64,000 bases of DNA from Bacteroidales bacterium (lineage in GTDB: Bacteria; Bacteroidota; Bacteroidia; Bacteroidales; F082): positions 62,001-126,000 of the forward strand of contig JAFYNJ010000019.1 of assembly GCA_017549805.1 (NCBI GenBank), given 5' to 3'. This document shows positions 61,183 to 64,000 of the stretch, one piece after another. The position numbers and the translations under genes are program-made. The number at the start of each line of letters is the position of its first letter. Positions within the stretch are counted from its first letter, which is position 1. The notes under the pieces were generated by a model. The model made no database searches. It was given only the letters and a program-made list of their open reading frames with translations, and was not told the DNA's origin.

Positions 61183-62556
61183 ATGGCAGATCCTCAATTA
61201 CAAAAAGCTGCTGAAGTAAAAGTAGAACAACAAGGACAGCAGCAGTCCAAGAAAGAAGTCACCGAACTTCTGAAACAGTTTGGTGGGTTCTCGGCCGTCA
61301 AGGGTATCATTCCCACCGCCGAAGACATGAATCCTACCAAGAAAGCCATCAAGGACTCTTTCCTGAAAGACAGCCGCAAGGCTGCCAAACGCAAAGCTCT
61401 GGCTACCGAGTTGGAAGCTTGGCTGGCCATCCTCGGCGAGGACAAGACTGCAGCCACCGACTTGGTTGATAGCTGCAAGGTTCAGGAAGAGAAGCACCTC
61501 CAGGTGCTGACTCAAGGCATCACCGATGCTCTTGACGCCTCTAAGAATCTGGAACGTTCCTATCGCGCTCTCGACATGTTCTTCAAGAACGCTGGAGCCG
61601 AGAAGGTTGACAAGATCAAGATTGTCAATGTGGCCAAGGATGCCATCACCGATGCCGACTCGAGTTTCAAGGATCAGGTTGACGACCTGCTGAAGCATGC
61701 CTTCGACCGTTTGAGCCTGAAGGACAGCTACAGCTTCATCGTCATCCCTGGCGGCGTGTTCAAAGACAGGGTGGAACTGCTTCGTTGGGCCAAGGTAGCT
61801 CACAAGTACAGAACAATTCTGGTGACCGATACCGCTTTGGAAGACGAGAACTCACTCGAAGACCTGAAGGAAGTGACCAGCGGTTTCGTTGACAGCGATG
61901 CCGCCTTGCAAAATGTGGTCATGGCTTGCAACTGGCTCGTTGGCCGTCAGAGCGAGAAGCTCAGCTACGATGAGCAGTATGAAGATGCCTTCTACATTTC
62001 GCCCGCCGGTGCATTGGCAGGTATGATGTATGACGAAGCCACCCCGATTTCACAAGGCCGTGCCGGTAAGAAATACGGCACCGTGTCGGATGTGAAGGGC
62101 GTGAAGCTCGACCTGCTCAAGTCGGAGATTGCTTCGTTGATGGACGATCACGTTGTGCCGATGGTCTTCTCCGAAGGCCGCGTCATGGCATTCAACAACA
62201 ACACCTTGTACAACGGCGACCTCGACGCCATGATGGAATATCCCATCGTGCGTGTGTTCGACTGGATCAAGAAGGTGTTGATGAACTATGTGCATGAGAT
62301 TGCCCTTGAAAACTGGGATCCCTACACTTCACCCAAGAAGCTGAAGGACAAGATCCAGGACTTCCTGAACCATTATCAGGGCTACCAGAACTTCTTCTCA
62401 AAGTACAAACTGGGCGACCCGAAACAGGATCCCAAGACCAAGGTGGTCTCTGTCGATATCTCCATCACCCCGTTCTTTGCCGCCAAGAACTTCGTCATCA
62501 AGCTTGAGGCTGACAACAAGGACTACATGGGCGCTGAAACCACAGCGGAAGGCTAA
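61183..62556 (+). CDS. tssC: Type VI secretion sheath large subunit TssC
   Basis: A 457-residue TssC of the Bacteroidota (subtype iii) kind. The C-terminal region has the conserved sheath elements (YCP-less form, DISITPFFAAKNFVIKLEAD). The middle part has SFIVIPGGVFKDRVELLRWA and SPAGALAGMMYDEA. It forms the contractile sheath with TssB and is the substrate of TssH. It is followed 59 bp later by the tube gene tssD. Confidence 0.92.
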   Translation: MADPQLQKAAEVKVEQQGQQQSKKEVTELLKQFGGFSAVKGIIPTAEDMNPTKKAIKDSFLKDSRKAAKRKALATELEAWLAILGEDKTAATDLVDSCKVQEEKHLQVLTQGITDALDASKNLERSYRALDMFFKNAGAEKVDKIKIVNVAKDAITDADSSFKDQVDDLLKHAFDRLSLKDSYSFIVIPGGVFKDRVELLRWAKVAHKYRTILVTDTALEDENSLEDLKEVTSGFVDSDAALQNVVMACNWLVGRQSEKLSYDEQYEDAFYISPAGALAGMMYDEATPISQGRAGKKYGTVSDVKGVKLDLLKSEIASLMDDHVVPMVFSEGRVMAFNNNTLYNGDLDAMMEYPIVRVFDWIKKVLMNYVHEIALENWDPYTSPKKLKDKIQDFLNHYQGYQNFFSKYKLGDPKQDPKTKVVSVDISITPFFAAKNFVIKLEADNKDYMGAETTAEG

Positions 62557-62615
62557 GCAGAAAGCTGAAAACTACAAACTGAAAACTAGTACAAACCCTT
62601 AAATAACAAATTAAA

Positions 62616-63008
62616 ATGGCTAAAACACCTGTAACACTGAAAGTTGACGGCCTCACCGAACGCGAGGTCATGATGGTCACCTATTCGTTTAACCAAGCGG
62701 TCGATACTGAAGGCCAGATGTCGGGCATTCCGAGAGGCGGTCAGATCACCCTCCGTGTGAAGGCTTTGAACGATGGCAATCCGGATCTTCTCGACTGGAT
62801 GATTGCCCCGAATCTCGCCAAGAATGGCGCCATCGAATTCAACGAGACCAAGTCAGGTAACCTGATGAAGAAGATTGAGTTCACCGATGGCTACTGCATC
62901 AACTTCGTGGAGATGTGGGAAGACAAGCTGGGTCATTACGAGGAAATCGTGATTTCCTGCCGCGAGATCAAGAACGGCCCGGTCACCTACACCAACGACT
63001 GGGCTTAA
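62616..63008 (+). CDS. tssD: Type VI secretion tube protein TssD (Hcp), first copy
   Basis: A 130-residue Hcp of the Bacteroidota type: TYSFNQAVDTEGQMSGIPRG, NPDLLDWMIAP and a closing NGPVTYTNDWA. It forms stacked hexamer rings inside the sheath. Its strong, biased codon use and the long hairpin just downstream suggest very high expression. Confidence 0.93.
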   Translation: MAKTPVTLKVDGLTEREVMMVTYSFNQAVDTEGQMSGIPRGGQITLRVKALNDGNPDLLDWMIAPNLAKNGAIEFNETKSGNLMKKIEFTDGYCINFVEMWEDKLGHYEEIVISCREIKNGPVTYTNDWA

Positions 63009-63023
63009 ACCTTAATGTTCAAC

Positions 63024-63053
63024 ATGGGCGGCGGAGCTGGCTCCGCCGCCCAT
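63024..63053 (+). promoter_or_regulatory. Strong GC-rich hairpin between two tssD genes
   Basis: ATGGGCGGCGGAG (63024-63036) pairs perfectly with CTCCGCCGCCCAT (63041-63053) around a CTGG loop: 13 base pairs. No T run follows, so it is likely an mRNA-stabilising or partial-attenuation structure, not a full terminator. Confidence 0.75.
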
Positions 63054-63069
63054 CTTAAAACTGAAGACC

Positions 63070-63585
63070 ATGGCAATTAAAGGAACATTGAAAATTGATG
63101 GATGTCCGGAGACTTTCACTTTGCAAGAGTGTGAATACCGACTCAGTCAAACTGTCAGTGTGGATGGTGTTCCCACCTCTGGAGTGTGCGGCGGCTTGAT
63201 TATCGCAACCATCGTAACGCCGACCAAAGGATTCGTCCTGTATGAATGGATGCTGAATGACTTTATGAAAAAAGACGGCACCATTTCTTTTGTCATCAAC
63301 GTCAATGACAAGTCCAAGAAAGGAACCCGCACCATCCGCTTCGAAGAGGCGTTCTGTACCAACTTGTTCGAGTATTACAATGGCCTTGACAAAACCATGA
63401 TGACCACACGCATTGCCATCAATGCAAGAAAAATCATGTTCGGCGACAACACAGGTCAGGGCATCGGTCTTGACAATCAGACGAAAAAAGTCATAGAAGG
63501 CTCCGTGCAGGCAGTCGATATTTTGAAGCAAAAGGCAAAATCCGCTGCTGGCGAAACGCTGCAACTTCTCGATTTTAATTATTAA
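63070..63585 (+). CDS. Second Hcp/TssD-like protein with C-terminal extension
   Basis: A 171-residue protein. Residues 1-130 follow the Hcp fold pattern of the first copy (ECEYRLSQTVSVDGVPTSGV, GFVLYEWMLNDFMKKDGTIS, RIAINARKIMFGDN). About 40 extra residues at the end (DNQTKKVIEGSVQAVDILKQ) form a helix. Sequence divergence from copy 1 and the extension suggest a specialised tube cap or carrier. It lies 16 bp before vgrG. Confidence 0.85.
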   Translation: MAIKGTLKIDGCPETFTLQECEYRLSQTVSVDGVPTSGVCGGLIIATIVTPTKGFVLYEWMLNDFMKKDGTISFVINVNDKSKKGTRTIRFEEAFCTNLFEYYNGLDKTMMTTRIAINARKIMFGDNTGQGIGLDNQTKKVIEGSVQAVDILKQKAKSAAGETLQLLDFNY

Positions 63586-63601
63586 CCATAACAATTACAA
63601 T

Positions 63602-64000
63602 ATGGCGATACAGTTAGCGAGTGATCCTAAGATAAAAATCAACGGCGAAGAGCTGAATGGATACTTATTTACGGGTTTCAAGTTGACGAAGCGGCTTTTG
63701 GAACCTAACCGTTTTGAGTTCATTCTTCGCAAGGAAGACATGACGCTGACCCAAGAGGATATCAAGTTCGAACTTCGCGAAAATCTTCTGGGGTCTTTGG
63801 TGGAATGCTCCCTTTCAGCGAATCGGGTTGATGTGGAAGGGGATTGTCAGACCGATGTGGTGGACAATTTCTTCAAAGGCTATATCCAGCATATCAAGGT
63901 GGAGAGGAAAGACAACAAAGCTCCGTTTGAACTGCGCTGTATTGCATTTAGTCCCGACTCGCGTCTCAAGCAGTTCCCAAGCTGCTCGTCACGAGTCAAC
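63602..64000 (+). CDS. tssI: Type VI secretion spike protein VgrG (TssI), N-terminal part
   Basis: The first 133 codons of a VgrG, cut by the window end. The translation MAIQLASDPKIKINGEELNG, with FTGFKLTKRLLEPNRFEFIL and YIQHIKVERKDNKAPFEL, fits the gp27-like N-terminal domain of Bacteroidota VgrG. The gene starts 16 bp after the second Hcp gene. Any C-terminal effector or PAAR-binding end is outside the window. Confidence 0.85.
   Translation, partial: MAIQLASDPKIKINGEELNGYLFTGFKLTKRLLEPNRFEFILRKEDMTLTQEDIKFELRENLLGSLVECSLSANRVDVEGDCQTDVVDNFFKGYIQHIKVERKDNKAPFELRCIAFSPDSRLKQFPSCSSRVN

Overview
The window is a chromosome segment of an uncultured-looking Bacteroidales/Bacteroidota bacterium. 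Four things point there: a C10 peptidase with a type IX secretion C-terminal tail, promoters of the Bacteroidota type (TAnnTTTG at -7, TTG or TTTG about 20 bp upstream), a subtype-iii type VI secretion locus, and family content (VirE-N/DUF3987 replication proteins, BspA-type leucine-rich repeats, DUF6266).

Left chromosomal flank (1-6236): a secreted C10 peptidase on the minus strand, then the classic translation operon thrS-infC-rpmI-rplT with a terminator, then two tRNA-Leu genes (GAG and CAG). The second tRNA gene is the integration site of a 45.8-kb element.

Integrative element (6224-52034): it is bounded by a 15-bp direct repeat taken from the 3' end of tRNA-Leu(CAG). A tyrosine recombinase sits at the right end, and GTGTCAAC arm-type sites occur at both ends. 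The left core (6503-11411) holds an excisionase-like HTH protein, a VirE-N-type protein and a DUF3987 replication protein. The right core (45840-51739) holds an HD protein, SNase, spanin-like genes, an M15 peptidase, a DUF6266 protein, an iteron array with a DnaA-C-like HTH gene, and the integrase. There are no capsid or conjugation genes. Primase-like proteins plus lysis-like genes suggest a phage-satellite-like or cryptic element.

The cargo between 11.4 and 45.7 kb is a defence island. (1) A type I restriction-modification operon runs SprT/YgjP-like peptidase, hsdR, hsdM, hsdS, a membrane-anchored exonuclease VII large-subunit homologue, and an unknown gene. (2) A tight 12-gene minus-strand operon (21625-35390) is built round the TerY-P triad of protein kinase, PP2C phosphatase and vWA protein. 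It also encodes a TerB/PH-like protein, a TPR-FtsK ATPase, a lipoprotein nuclease, a Pif1/RecD-like helicase, a stand-alone TerY-C-like zinc protein, two unknowns, a TPR-transmembrane protein and a TPR-LRR protein. (3) An LRR protein. (4) McrBC with a small partner gene. (5) A PcrA/UvrD-type helicase with a small partner gene. (6) One unknown gene.

These cargo modules are separated by two families of GC-rich intergenic repeats, all in the same orientation, which alternate as B-cargo-A-cargo-B and so on. This looks like a cassette array. Three proteins of the TerY-P operon share the same N-terminal TPR module but have different C-terminal outputs. Two candidate small RNAs with Bacteroidota promoters were also found: one highly structured (about 11461-11642, minus) and one with a clean terminator (about 46279-46367, minus). 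The TerY-P operon with its shared TPR adapter is the best candidate for an undescribed system.

Right chromosomal flank (52071-64000): an RluA-family pseudouridine synthase, a split transketolase, an alkaline phosphatase lipoprotein, speA, and the start of a T6SS-iii locus (tssH/clpV, tssB, tssC, two tssD/hcp genes, and a vgrG/tssI cut off by the window end).
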